39,888 bases of DNA from Bryobacterales bacterium. GTDB taxonomy: Bacteria; Acidobacteriota; Terriglobia; Bryobacterales; Bryobacteraceae. Below the pieces are notes generated by a model. The model worked only from the letters and a program-made list of their open reading frames with translations, had not been told where the DNA came from and ran no database searches. The position numbers and the translations under genes were made by a program. How positions within the stretch are numbered: the stretch's first letter is position 1; every line of letters begins with the position of its first letter. This document shows positions 7,930-18,820 of the stretch, in pieces. The stretch is taken from the NCBI GenBank assembly GCA_026954325.1, contig JAIXKK010000130.1:3631-43518 (forward strand), in the 5' to 3' direction.

Positions 7930-8412
7930 ATGACCTTCTCCCCTGAGCTCGAAGCAAAACTCGAAAAACTGATGAACAGCTACCCGCCCGGTAGAAAGAA
8001 AAGCGCGCTCATTCCCATGCTGATGTTTACTCAGGATGAGGTGGGCTCCATCACGCCGGAACTGGTGGAGGAGGTGGCCCGGCGCATCGGGATACCGACG
8101 GTGCAGGTGGATGAGGTGGTCACTTACTACTCCATGCTTCACCGCAAGCCCATGGGAAAGCATCACGTCCAGGTGTGCACCAATATCAGTTGCCTGCTGT
8201 GGGACGGCGATGAACTCTACGAGCACGCCTGCAAGAAGCTTGGAATCGGCCACAAAGAGGTGACCGCGGACGGAGAGTTCTCGCTCGAGGAGGTGGAATG
8301 CATGGGCGCCTGTTCCTGGGCCCCCGCGATTCAGGTGAACTACGATTTTCATCACCATGTCACCAAAGAGAAGCTCGATGAGATCATCGACAGTCTGAAG
8401 AAACTCCGGTAA
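7930..8412 (+). CDS. nuoE: NADH-quinone oxidoreductase subunit E (24 kDa)
   Basis: A 160-aa subunit of the NADH-oxidising module with a thioredoxin-like [2Fe-2S] domain (cluster N1a). The four ligands are visible as C83 and C88 (VCTNISC) and C124 and C128 (ECMGAC). The N-terminal helical domain (~10-70) includes the expected IPMLMFTQDEVGSITPELVEEVARRIG. I start at the ATG at 7930, seven nt after the nuoD stop. A GTG further upstream (7897) would overlap nuoD and add a non-family N-terminus. It partners with NuoF, encoded next. Confidence 0.94.
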   Translation: MTFSPELEAKLEKLMNSYPPGRKKSALIPMLMFTQDEVGSITPELVEEVARRIGIPTVQVDEVVTYYSMLHRKPMGKHHVQVCTNISCLLWDGDELYEHACKKLGIGHKEVTADGEFSLEEVECMGACSWAPAIQVNYDFHHHVTKEKLDEIIDSLKKLR

Positions 8413-8418
8413 ACGCCC

Positions 8419-9738
8419 ATGCTCTTCAACGCCCCCAGCCCGCTCGAAGTCAAGATCCTCACCAGACGGCTAGGCCTTCCCAACTCCGCTTCCATTGAAA
8501 CCAACCTCGCCAACGGCGGCTACAAGTCTTTCGAAAAGTCGCTGGAGATGACGCAGGACCAGATTATCCAGGAAGTGAAGGATTCCAATCTGCGCGGCCG
8601 CGGCGGCGCCGGGTTTCCCACCGGCATGAAGTGGGGATTCCTTCCGCGGCAATCGCCGAAACCGAAGTACATCGTGGTGAATGCGGACGAGAGCGAACCC
8701 GGCACGTGCAAGGACCGCGTTCTGATTGAAAACGACCCGCACCTGCTCATTGAAGGATGCCTGATCGCGGCCCAGGCGGTGGGAGCGAAAGCCGGCTATA
8801 TCTACGTACGCGGCGAATACCGCTACCTGATCGACATCCTCGACAAAGCGATTGGCGAGGCTTATTCACGCGGCTATCTCGGCAAGAACATCCTTGGGCG
8901 GGGCGTCGATTTCGATCTCTACACGCATACGGGCGCCGGCGCCTACGAGTGCGGCGAAGAATCGGCGCTGCTCGAATCGCTCGAAGGCAAGCGCGGGCAG
9001 CCGCGCATCCGTCCGCCGTTTCCCGCGGTCGCCGGACTATATCAATGCCCCACGGTCCTGAACAATGTCGAGACGTACTGCGCCGTGCCTTCCATCATCG
9101 AGATGGGCGGAAAGGCGTGGGCCGGCCTGGGCATTCCGAAAGCCGGCGGCACGAAACTCACCTGCCTTACCGGGCATGTGAACAAGACCGGTGTTTATGA
9201 GCTGCCGCTCGGTTTCCCGGTGGAAAAGATGATCAACGAGGTGGGCGGCGGCATTCGCGGCGGCAAGAAGATGAAGGCGTTCATTCCCGGCGGCTCCTCA
9301 TGCCCTGTGTTGACGGGCGAGGAAGCCTGGCCGCTGACGATGGATTACGACTCGATGGCGAAGGCCGGGACCATGCTCGGCTCCGGCGGCGTCATCATCA
9401 TGGACGAAACTACGGACATGGTGAAGGCCGCGCTGCGCATCATGCACTTCTACGCGCACGAAAGCTGCGGATGGTGCATCCCCTGCCGCGAGGGTACGGC
9501 ATGGTTGAAGAAACTGCTGACGCGGCTCAACCAGGGCGTGGGGACGGCGAAGGACGTGGATCTCGTCGGCGATCTCGCGGACAACATGCTGGGCAAGACC
9601 TTCTGCCCGCTGGGTGATGCCGCCGCGCTGCCCACGGCGTCCATCGTCCGCAAATTCCGTCACGAGTTTGAAGCAAAACTGGCCAGGACGCTGATAGCAG
9701 TTCCCGACATGGCCAATAAGCCTTTTGTGATTGTCTGA
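8419..9738 (+). CDS. nuoF: NADH-quinone oxidoreductase subunit F (51 kDa), NADH/FMN-binding
   Basis: A 439-aa catalytic subunit that oxidises NADH and passes electrons through FMN to cluster N3. Features in order: Gly-rich FMN/NADH loop GRGGAGFPTG (60-69); NADESEPGTCKDR (88-100); YIYVRGEY (~131); ECGEESALLESLEG with the acidic residues near the nicotinamide (~177-190); a SLBB-type region; and the [4Fe-4S] motif ESCGWCIPCREGT (~348-360) with the distal Cys in FCPLGDAA (~394). Length is normal. It starts 6 nt after nuoE, typical of translational coupling. Confidence 0.96.
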   Translation: MLFNAPSPLEVKILTRRLGLPNSASIETNLANGGYKSFEKSLEMTQDQIIQEVKDSNLRGRGGAGFPTGMKWGFLPRQSPKPKYIVVNADESEPGTCKDRVLIENDPHLLIEGCLIAAQAVGAKAGYIYVRGEYRYLIDILDKAIGEAYSRGYLGKNILGRGVDFDLYTHTGAGAYECGEESALLESLEGKRGQPRIRPPFPAVAGLYQCPTVLNNVETYCAVPSIIEMGGKAWAGLGIPKAGGTKLTCLTGHVNKTGVYELPLGFPVEKMINEVGGGIRGGKKMKAFIPGGSSCPVLTGEEAWPLTMDYDSMAKAGTMLGSGGVIIMDETTDMVKAALRIMHFYAHESCGWCIPCREGTAWLKKLLTRLNQGVGTAKDVDLVGDLADNMLGKTFCPLGDAAALPTASIVRKFRHEFEAKLARTLIAVPDMANKPFVIV

Positions 9739-9762
9739 TGCGTTGGAGAAATGGTGGTGTGA

Positions 9763-11844
9763 ATGGCTGATCTTGTCAACCTGACAATCAACGGCCGGGC
9801 CATCCAGGCGCCGGCGGGAACGCTGGTGATCGATGCGGCGAAGAAAGCGGGGATCGAGATTCCCGCCTTCTGCTATTACGAAGGCTACTCGCTGCAGGCG
9901 GCCTGCCGGATGTGTCTGGTGGAAGTGGAAAAGATGCCCAAGCTGCAGGCGGCGTGCACGCTGCCGGTGGGCGAGGGGATGGTGGTGAGGACCGAATCGG
10001 CGCCGGTGGTGAAGACCCGCAAATCGATGCTCGAATTCCTGCTGGCCAACCATCCGCTCGATTGTCCGGTGTGCGACAAGGGCGGCGAGTGCGAATTGCA
10101 GGACATGTCGTTCCGCTACGGCGTGGGAGAGAGCCGTTTCACGGAGATGAAACATCACGTGGACGAAAAGCAGTGGTCGCCGGTGGTGTTCTATGACGGC
10201 CCGCGCTGCATTCTCTGCTACCGCTGCGTGCGGGTGTGCAATGAGGGGATGGGCGTGGGGGCGCTGGGCATCATCAATCGCGGCGAGCAGTCGCTGATCA
10301 CGCCGAACGCCGAGGATCACCTCGACTGCGACGAGTGCGGCATGTGCATCGACATCTGTCCCGTGGGCGCGCTCACCAGCGGCACCTACCGCTACCGGAC
10401 GCGGCCCTGGGAGATGAAGCACGTGGGCTCCATCTGCGCGTTCTGCTCGGACGGCTGCAAGACAACCCTCGGGGTGCGCGGCCATGAGATCATCCGCGGC
10501 AACAACCGGGACCGCAGCGGAATCAACGGCGAATTCCTTTGTATGAAGGGGCGGTACGCCTTCGATTTCATCGAACATCCGGCGCGGCTCACCTCGCCCC
10601 TCATGAAGGTGAACGGCAAGTTCGAGGAAGTCAGTTGGTCGAAGGCTCTCGAAGCCGCGGCGAAGAAGTTCGCCGAAGTGAAGTCGCGCGGCGGCAAGTT
10701 CGGCATCGCCGGGTCCACCAAGACGACGAACGAAGAGAATTTCTACCTCCAGAAGTTCGCCCGCGAGGGGCTGGGAACGAACAACATCGATCACCACCGC
10801 TCGGGCGACGTGGTGGCGCTCGTCGATGCACTCGACGGGCGAGCGGACGCGCTTGCCGCCATGGCGGATGTCTACACGATGACGGCTTCGCTGGTCATCG
10901 GCTCCGATCTGGCGCAAGAGCATCCCCTCATTGCCTTCCAGTTGCGCGCCAACAACCGGCATCATCACGGTAATACCTACGCCGTGACGAAAGGCCCCGT
11001 TCGCGAGGACAAGTACGCGGCGGCTTCGGTGCGTTGTGAAGAGGGCAAGGAACTCGAGGCCGTGGAAGGCCTGAGAGAACAGCTATCGAAGGAGAAGGAA
11101 CTGCTGGTTGTCTTCGGCGACGCCATCAAGGGCGAAGCGGTAGGGAAACTGGTGGCCTTCGGCGATTCGCTGGGCATTCCGGTGAAATATATCTGCCTGG
11201 TGGATTACTCGAATTCACGCGGCGCGATGGATATGGGGTTACTCCCCGATCTCGGCCCCGGATACGTACCCGTGGATAATCCGGGAATGACGCTGCCCGA
11301 AATGATGGCCGCCAGGGACCTGGATGTGCTCTGGGTGGTGGGGGCCAATCCGCTGGCGCGCCATGAACTTGGCTCGTCCGGCGCTTTCGTGGTGGCGCAG
11401 GAAATGTTCCTCACGGAAACCGCCAAGCGCGCCGACATTGTCTTGCCCGCGTCGGCTGCTTATGAGAAGAGCGGCACGGTCACCAACGTTACCGGGGAAT
11501 GCCAGAAGTTGCACGCGGCCGGGCGGACGATGGGGACCAAGCCCGATCTCGAGATTCTGGGGCTGATCGCCAAGGGGATGGGGCTCAATCTCGGAATCTG
11601 GTCATCTTCCAACGTGTTCGAAGAGATCCGGAAATCCGTTCGTGGGTATAATATTCCTTTGCCAATCATAGCTACCGGCCAGGCGGCGCAAACCAACCCG
11701 TTGAGCGGAAGAGTTCGGGTGACGCCGCGTCCGGACCTGATTCAATCCGCGGGGAATACGCTGTTCACCTCGGGCTCGCTCGGGCGCTACTCGAAGAAGT
11801 TGACGTCGGTCCTCGAGCATCCCGGCCAGCTATACCGGCCGTAA
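9763..11844 (+). CDS. nuoG: NADH-quinone oxidoreductase subunit G (75 kDa), Fe-S subunit
   Basis: A 693-aa subunit conducting electrons away from NuoEF. [2Fe-2S] ligands C37, C48, C51 and C65 (N1b). His/Cys3 [4Fe-4S] motif H97, C101, C104, C110 (N5). Further clusters use C149-x2-C152-x2-C155-x3-C159 and C189-x2-C192-x2-C195-x3-C199. The molybdopterin-oxidoreductase-like part opens with C225-x2-C228-x3-C232-x27-C260, the extra N7 site present in some bacteria (E. coli, Thermus) and absent from others. The C-terminal half is the degenerate molybdopterin fold (VVGANPLARHE, FLTETAKRADIVLPA) that binds no cofactor in complex I. It follows nuoF by 24 nt. Formate-dehydrogenase-like proteins share this layout, but the context settles the call. 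Confidence 0.94.
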   Translation: MADLVNLTINGRAIQAPAGTLVIDAAKKAGIEIPAFCYYEGYSLQAACRMCLVEVEKMPKLQAACTLPVGEGMVVRTESAPVVKTRKSMLEFLLANHPLDCPVCDKGGECELQDMSFRYGVGESRFTEMKHHVDEKQWSPVVFYDGPRCILCYRCVRVCNEGMGVGALGIINRGEQSLITPNAEDHLDCDECGMCIDICPVGALTSGTYRYRTRPWEMKHVGSICAFCSDGCKTTLGVRGHEIIRGNNRDRSGINGEFLCMKGRYAFDFIEHPARLTSPLMKVNGKFEEVSWSKALEAAAKKFAEVKSRGGKFGIAGSTKTTNEENFYLQKFAREGLGTNNIDHHRSGDVVALVDALDGRADALAAMADVYTMTASLVIGSDLAQEHPLIAFQLRANNRHHHGNTYAVTKGPVREDKYAAASVRCEEGKELEAVEGLREQLSKEKELLVVFGDAIKGEAVGKLVAFGDSLGIPVKYICLVDYSNSRGAMDMGLLPDLGPGYVPVDNPGMTLPEMMAARDLDVLWVVGANPLARHELGSSGAFVVAQEMFLTETAKRADIVLPASAAYEKSGTVTNVTGECQKLHAAGRTMGTKPDLEILGLIAKGMGLNLGIWSSSNVFEEIRKSVRGYNIPLPIIATGQAAQTNPLSGRVRVTPRPDLIQSAGNTLFTSGSLGRYSKKLTSVLEHPGQLYRP

Positions 11845-11857
11845 GTCGGAATTCGAA

Positions 11858-13078
11858 ATGGAATTCATCATCATCAGCCTAGTGAAGGCCGCAGTGGTGG
11901 CCGCTGTGTTGCTCACGCTCGCCGCGTACCTGGTGTGGATTGAACGGAAGGTTCTGGCGCACATCCAGTTGCGGGTGGGCCCGTACCGCGTGGGTCCGAA
12001 CGGTCTGCTCCAACCGCTGGCGGACCTCATCAAACTGGTCACCAAGGAAGGCGTCATGCCCGCCCAGGTGAACAAATTCTATTACCTGCTGGCCCCGTTC
12101 CTGGCGGTGGCTCTGGCGCTGGTTTCCATCTCGGTGATTCCCTTCGGCACGCAGATTGAAGTCTTTGGGATCAAGACCTACATGGGACTGGCGGACGTGA
12201 ACATCGGGCTGCTGGTGATCCTGGCGGTTTCGGCTGTCAGTGTGTACGCCATCGCGCTCGGCGGGTGGGCTTCCAACAACAAGTACGCCCTGCTTGGAGG
12301 GCTGCGGAGCGCGGCGCAGATGATCAGCTACGAATTGCCGATGTCGCTCGCCATCGCCTCGCCGCTGCTGATGGCGAACACGCTGAGTCTGCGAGAGGTA
12401 GCCGAATCGCAGGCGGGTTTTTATTTCGGCTTCCTGCCCAAGTGGTACATCTTCCAGATGCCGATGCCGCAAGTGATCGCTTTCGCCGTCTTCCTGATTG
12501 CCGGTTTTGCGGAGACCAACCGCGTGCCGTTCGACCTGCCGGAAGCGGAGAACGAACTGGTGGCGGGCTTCCATACCGAATACAGCAGCACGTGTTTTGC
12601 GGCCTTCTTCACGGCCGAGTATGTGAACATGGTGACCATCTCCGCGCTGGCGACGCACCTGTTTCTGGGGGGATGGAATCCGATTTTTCCCGAACCGGTG
12701 GCGGGCCTGATACCTGTCCTGATCTTCCTCGCGGCGGCGGCGGCGCTCTTCTTCCACGGTTTGAACAATGTATCGACGCGGCCCTGGGATAAGTATACGT
12801 TCCCTGTCGTGGGCGTGGTGGCGCTAGGCGTGGCGGGCATCTTCGCGCTGGCCTTCCTGCCGCTGCCGGAACCGCTTTCGGCCATCGCCAATGCGCTCCA
12901 TCCGCTGTTCTGGTTCGGCGTGAAGGTGGGCGCGATTCTGTTCCTGTTCATCTGGGTTCGCGGGACGCTGCCGCGGTTCCGTTTTGACCAGTTGATGAAG
13001 TTCGCCTGGACGTTCCTGTTCCCGGTTGCGATTGTGCAGTTGCTCGCCACGGCATTGATGGTGGCGTTGGTGAAATAA
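11858..13078 (+). CDS. nuoH: NADH-quinone oxidoreductase subunit H
   Basis: A 406-aa membrane subunit that connects the quinone pocket to the proton-pumping arm. Eight or more transmembrane helices are visible. Signatures are IERKVLAHIQLRVGP and GPNGLLQPLADLIKL (~28-60), and AETNRVPFDLPEAENELV with AGFHTEYSS (~217-245). The acidic residues of that loop line the quinone/proton (E-) channel in known structures. It starts 13 nt after nuoG. The following gene is nuoJ, so the usual nuoI between H and J is missing with only 5 nt left between the flanking genes. Confidence 0.96.
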   Translation: MEFIIISLVKAAVVAAVLLTLAAYLVWIERKVLAHIQLRVGPYRVGPNGLLQPLADLIKLVTKEGVMPAQVNKFYYLLAPFLAVALALVSISVIPFGTQIEVFGIKTYMGLADVNIGLLVILAVSAVSVYAIALGGWASNNKYALLGGLRSAAQMISYELPMSLAIASPLLMANTLSLREVAESQAGFYFGFLPKWYIFQMPMPQVIAFAVFLIAGFAETNRVPFDLPEAENELVAGFHTEYSSTCFAAFFTAEYVNMVTISALATHLFLGGWNPIFPEPVAGLIPVLIFLAAAAALFFHGLNNVSTRPWDKYTFPVVGVVALGVAGIFALAFLPLPEPLSAIANALHPLFWFGVKVGAILFLFIWVRGTLPRFRFDQLMKFAWTFLFPVAIVQLLATALMVALVK

Positions 13079-13083
13079 GTCCC

Positions 13084-13581
13084 ATGGATGCGATTCTGTT
13101 TCTGCTGTTCGCGGCCATCGCGGTGGCCTGCGGAATCAACCTGGTGGTGCAGACCCACCCGATTTCGAGCGCGCTGTCGCTGATTGGCGTCATGGCGTCG
13201 CTGGCGGTTCTCTATCTGCTGCTCGGCGCGGAGTTCATGGCGGCGGCGCAGATGATTGTCTATGCCGGGGCCATCATGGTGCTGTTTGTCTTCACCATCA
13301 TGCTGCTGAACGCCGGCGCGGAGCAAAGGAAAGGCAAATCGATCATTGCCAAAGTATTAGGCGTGCCCGCGCTGATCGCTTTTCTGGGGCTGGTGAGCTT
13401 TCTCATCCAGTCCCTGCTGCCGCGCAGCGAAGAAGTGAAGTTCGGCGCCTTCACGGGCGGCACGGCGCAGGCTATCGGAAAGAAACTCTTCACCGAATAC
13501 CTGCTGCCGTTCGAAGTAACCTCGGTGCTGATTCTGGTGGCGATTCTCGGCGCCGTGGTGCTGGCCCGCAAGGAGATCTGA
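13084..13581 (+). CDS. nuoJ: NADH-quinone oxidoreductase subunit J
   Basis: A 165-aa membrane subunit with five predicted transmembrane helices. The typical third-helix segment QMIVYAGAIMVLFVFTIMLL (57-76) contains the pi-bulge helix whose rotation is tied to gating in complex I. The loop after it (~77-90) is charged and the C-terminus closes with a helix ending ARKEI. It starts 5 nt after nuoH and ends 3 nt before nuoK, so the three are almost certainly translated together. Confidence 0.94.
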   Translation: MDAILFLLFAAIAVACGINLVVQTHPISSALSLIGVMASLAVLYLLLGAEFMAAAQMIVYAGAIMVLFVFTIMLLNAGAEQRKGKSIIAKVLGVPALIAFLGLVSFLIQSLLPRSEEVKFGAFTGGTAQAIGKKLFTEYLLPFEVTSVLILVAILGAVVLARKEI

Positions 13582-13584
13582 CCC

Positions 13585-13896
13585 ATGCCCACAAGCGTGC
13601 CCCTGAACTGGTATCTGATCCTCAGCGCGATTCTCTTCGGGCTGGGAATCGCCGGATTCGTCTTCCGGCGCAACATCATTACAGTGTTCATGTCCATTGA
13701 GCTGATGCTGAACGCGGTGAACCTGAGTTTCATTTCGTTCAGCTACCAATTGCGGCACGTGGACGGACACATCTTTTCCTTTTTCGTCATGGTGGTGGCC
13801 GCGGCCGAAGCCGCGGTGGGGCTGGCGATTATCCTCACGGTGTTCAAGAACCGCGCCACGCTTGCCATTGACGACGTGAGCTCGATGAAGAACTGA
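13585..13896 (+). CDS. nuoK: NADH-quinone oxidoreductase subunit K
   Basis: A 103-aa subunit with three transmembrane helices, homologous to MrpC of sodium/proton antiporters. The two buried glutamates needed for proton transfer are present: E39 in FMSIELMLNAVNLSF and E75 in VAAAEAAVGLAI (E36 and E72 in E. coli). Length is normal. It is separated by 3 nt from both neighbours. Confidence 0.95.
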   Translation: MPTSVPLNWYLILSAILFGLGIAGFVFRRNIITVFMSIELMLNAVNLSFISFSYQLRHVDGHIFSFFVMVVAAAEAAVGLAIILTVFKNRATLAIDDVSSMKN

Positions 13897-13899
13897 CCC

Positions 13900-15752
<1,853 letters not shown>

Positions 15753-15756
<4 letters not shown>

Positions 15757-17306
15757 ACCTGCTGAACCTGGTTCTGGCGCTTCCGCTCGCGGGGTTCCTG
15801 GTGACGCTGGTGTTGCCGAAAAACAACGCCAATGTGATCCGCCTGTTCGCGCTGATTCTCTCGCTGGCGGTGTTCGTCCTCTCGCTCGGGCTGGCGGCTC
15901 CGTTCCATGAGACCGGCAACGGCAACTGGTTTGTCACCGATGTGCCATGGATCCAGAGCCCGGAGATCCGTTATCACGTAGGACTGGACGGCTTGAGCCT
16001 GTGGCTGGTGCTGCTATCGACGCTGCTGACGCCCGTTTCGATCCTGGTGAGCTGGAAGTATATCGACCGCCGGGTGAAGGAATTCTACGCCTTCCTGCTG
16101 CTGCTCGAATTCGGGCTCATCGGCGTGTTCGTCGCCTGGGATCTGTTCCTGTTCTACGTATTCTGGGAAGTAAGCCTGGTGCCGATGTACTTCCTTATCG
16201 GCGTGTGGGGGCATGAGCGCCGCATCTACGCGGCGGTGAAGTTCTTCCTTTACACGATGGCCGGATCGGTATTGATGCTGGCCGCGATCATTTTCCTATA
16301 CAACAAGGCAGGCACGTTCGATTACGTGAACCTGGTGGACCTGCTGCAGCGCGGCCGCCTGGTGCTTACCTCGCAGGAGCAGTTGCTGCTGTTTCTAGCC
16401 TTCTTCGTGGCATTCGCGATCAAGGTGCCGCTGTTTCCGCTGCACACGTGGCTGCCGGACGCGCACGTGGAGGCGCCCACGGCGGGGTCCATCATGCTGG
16501 CCGCCGTGATGCTGAAGATGGGCTGCTACGGGCTGGTGCGGTTCTGCCTGCCGATGTTCCCGCAGGCGGCGCACCGGTGCCAGAGCTGGATCGTGATTCT
16601 GGCGATCATCGGAATTATCTACGGCGCGCTGGTGGCGATGGTGCAGCCGAACATGAAGAAACTGGTGGCGTACTCATCGGTGAGCCATCTTGGGTTTGTC
16701 GTGCTGGGCGTCTTCTCGTTCACCCAGAACGGGCTCGACGGAGCGGTTTACCAGATGTTGAACCACGGCATCTCGACCGGAGCGCTCTTCATGCTGGTGG
16801 GCTATCTCTACGAGCGGACGCATTCGCTCGAGATCAAGGATTACGGCGGGGTGTCGACGCCGGCTCCGCTGCTGGCGACGGTGTTTCTGATCACGATGCT
16901 GGCGAGTATCGGGTTGCCCACGCTGAACAACTTCGTGGGTGAATATCTGGTGCTGCAGGGGTCGGCGGCGGTGAATTTCAACTGGACCATCGCGGCGGCG
17001 GTGGGCGTGATCCTCTCAGCCTGCTACATGCTCTGGCTCTACCAGCGGGTCTTCGTGGGCGAGACCAACAAAAGCCTCTCGCACCATCATCCCTTCCTCG
17101 ACATGAACGGGCGGGAACTGGCGGCGGCGCTTCCGCTGGTGGTGCTGATGGTATGGATGGGCGTTTACACGAAAACGTTTCTGCCGATGGTAAGCGCCGC
17201 CAACCAGCGGATTATCGAGCAGAGCAAGACCGGAGTGGAAACACTGGTGGAAACACAGGGCGGCAAGCGAATCGCCGAGTTGAGGGAGCTAGTCCATGGC
17301 CGATAA
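15753..17306 (+). CDS. nuoM: NADH-quinone oxidoreductase subunit M
   Basis: A 517-aa antiporter-like proton-pumping subunit with about 14 transmembrane helices. I place the start at the GTG at 15753, which overlaps the nuoL stop and is preceded by GGGAGGTG; the N-terminus then reads VNLLNLVLALPLAGF, a proper first helix. Extending to 15690 would add a non-membrane, arginine-rich stretch read from within nuoL. The conserved glutamate is E139 (LFYVFWEVSLVPMYFLIG). The HTWLPDAHVEAPTAGSIMLA motif with its His and the nearby pumping lysine in AFAIKVPLFPL is intact. It overlaps nuoN by 11 nt. Confidence 0.95.
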
Positions 17307-18762
17307 CTTCATGCCGAGCGCCGCGGAGATGCTCCGCTTTCTGCCGGAGACGGTGCTGATTGTCTTCGGCACGCTCATCATGTTGCTGGACGCGCTTTCG
17401 GGCGAGGGCAAGAAGGGCTGGCTGGGGACGGTAGCGATCGTGGGGCTGCTGCTGGCCGCATGGGGGACCGTGGTGGCATGGTCGAATCCCGGTCCGGCGT
17501 TTCAATCGATGCTGATGGTGGACGGCTACGCGACGTTCTTCCGCTTTCTGGTGATCACCGTGGGAGTGTTGACGGTTCTCGCCTCGGTGGCCTACCTGAA
17601 GCGCGAGAAAGCCGACTCGGGCGAATTCTACGCCCTGGTGTTGTATTCGGTTGCCGGGCAGTGCGTGATGGTCACCGCCAATGAGTTGATCATGATTTTC
17701 ATCGGCCTGGAAATTTCCTCCATTTCGAGCTACATCCTTGCCGGCTACCTGCGCGATGACAAGCGCAATAACGAATCCGCGCTCAAGTATTTTCTGTTGG
17801 GCTCGTTCGCCACGGCCTTCCTGCTGTACGGCATCGCATGGATCTACGGGGCGACGGGGACAACGAATCTGGCCGACATCCGCCGCGTGCTGTCGAACCG
17901 CGACATCGCTCCGGCGCTGGGGCTGATCGGCACTTCGGCCGCGCTGATGTTCGTGGGTTTCGCCTTCAAGGTGTCCGCGGCTCCGTTTCAGGTGTGGGCT
18001 CCGGACGTGTACCAGGGCGCGCCGGCGCCGGTGAGCGCGTTCCTTTCCGCCGGGCCGAAGGCGGCGGCGTTCGCCATTTTCCTGCGGGTTTTCATGACGG
18101 CCTTCGAGCCGGTGGCCGACAAGTGGGCTCCGGTGATCTGGGTTTCGGCGCTGGCCACGATGACCGTGGGTAATTTCGCGGCCCTGCTGCAATCGAACAT
18201 CAAGCGGCTGCTGGCGTATTCCTCCATTGCGCACGCCGGCTATGTGATGGTGGCCATCGCGGCCCATTCGCAGATCGGCACGGAGGCGGTGATGTTCTAC
18301 ATGGCGGCGTACGCGTTCATGAACGTGGGGGCTTTCGTCGTGGTGGCGCACTTCGCGCGGCAAGGCGAGAAGTATGTGAACACGGACGATCTGGCGGGTT
18401 TGGGGCAGCGGCAGCCGGTGACCGCGGCGCTTCTCACCATCTTCCTGCTCTCCCTGATCGGGGTTCCGCTGACCGGCGGCTTCTTCGGCAAATTCTATAT
18501 CTTCAAGGCGGCGCTCGATGCGAACCTGGTTTGGCTGACGGTGCTGGGATTGTTGAACAGCGCGGTGGGGGCTTATTATTATTTGCGGATCATCGTGGTG
18601 ATGTACTTCCAGGAGCCAGGCGAATCGATGGCGGACCTGCAACCGCTCGCTCCGGGAACACAGGCGGTGTTGTGGGGATCGGCGCTGGCGACGCTGGTGC
18701 TGGGAATCTATCCTTCCGTCATTCTCGACTTCGCGCGGAAGTCGGCGGCGCTGGTGAAGTAG
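17296..18762 (+). CDS. nuoN: NADH-quinone oxidoreductase subunit N
   Basis: A 488-aa antiporter-like proton-pumping subunit with about 14 transmembrane helices and the last gene of the operon. The conserved helix-5 glutamate is E139 (FIGLEISSISSYILAGY). The lysine helix appears as GFAFKVSAAPFQVWAPDVYQ, followed by GAPAPVSAFLS. The second lysine region is LLQSNIKRLLAYSSIAHAGY, then VMVAI. The ATG at 17296 lies inside the end of nuoM, typical of coupling. A perfect hairpin follows 18 nt after the stop. Confidence 0.96.
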   Translation: MADNFMPSAAEMLRFLPETVLIVFGTLIMLLDALSGEGKKGWLGTVAIVGLLLAAWGTVVAWSNPGPAFQSMLMVDGYATFFRFLVITVGVLTVLASVAYLKREKADSGEFYALVLYSVAGQCVMVTANELIMIFIGLEISSISSYILAGYLRDDKRNNESALKYFLLGSFATAFLLYGIAWIYGATGTTNLADIRRVLSNRDIAPALGLIGTSAALMFVGFAFKVSAAPFQVWAPDVYQGAPAPVSAFLSAGPKAAAFAIFLRVFMTAFEPVADKWAPVIWVSALATMTVGNFAALLQSNIKRLLAYSSIAHAGYVMVAIAAHSQIGTEAVMFYMAAYAFMNVGAFVVVAHFARQGEKYVNTDDLAGLGQRQPVTAALLTIFLLSLIGVPLTGGFFGKFYIFKAALDANLVWLTVLGLLNSAVGAYYYLRIIVVMYFQEPGESMADLQPLAPGTQAVLWGSALATLVLGIYPSVILDFARKSAALVK

Positions 18763-18780
18763 CCGGTGTTACTCGAGGGC

Positions 18781-18807
18781 GGGCGATGAGGAATCGCCTC
18801 ATCGCCC
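18781..18807. terminator. Hairpin between convergent nuoN and TonB-receptor genes
   Basis: A perfect 11-bp stem: GGGCGATGAGG (18781-18791), loop AATCG, CCTCATCGCCC (18797-18807). It lies between the stops of two convergent genes. Neither side has a good run of T, so it may act as a bidirectional transcript end or mRNA stabiliser rather than a classical rho-independent terminator. Confidence 0.6.
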
Positions 18808-18820
18808 AGCCAGTATACGG

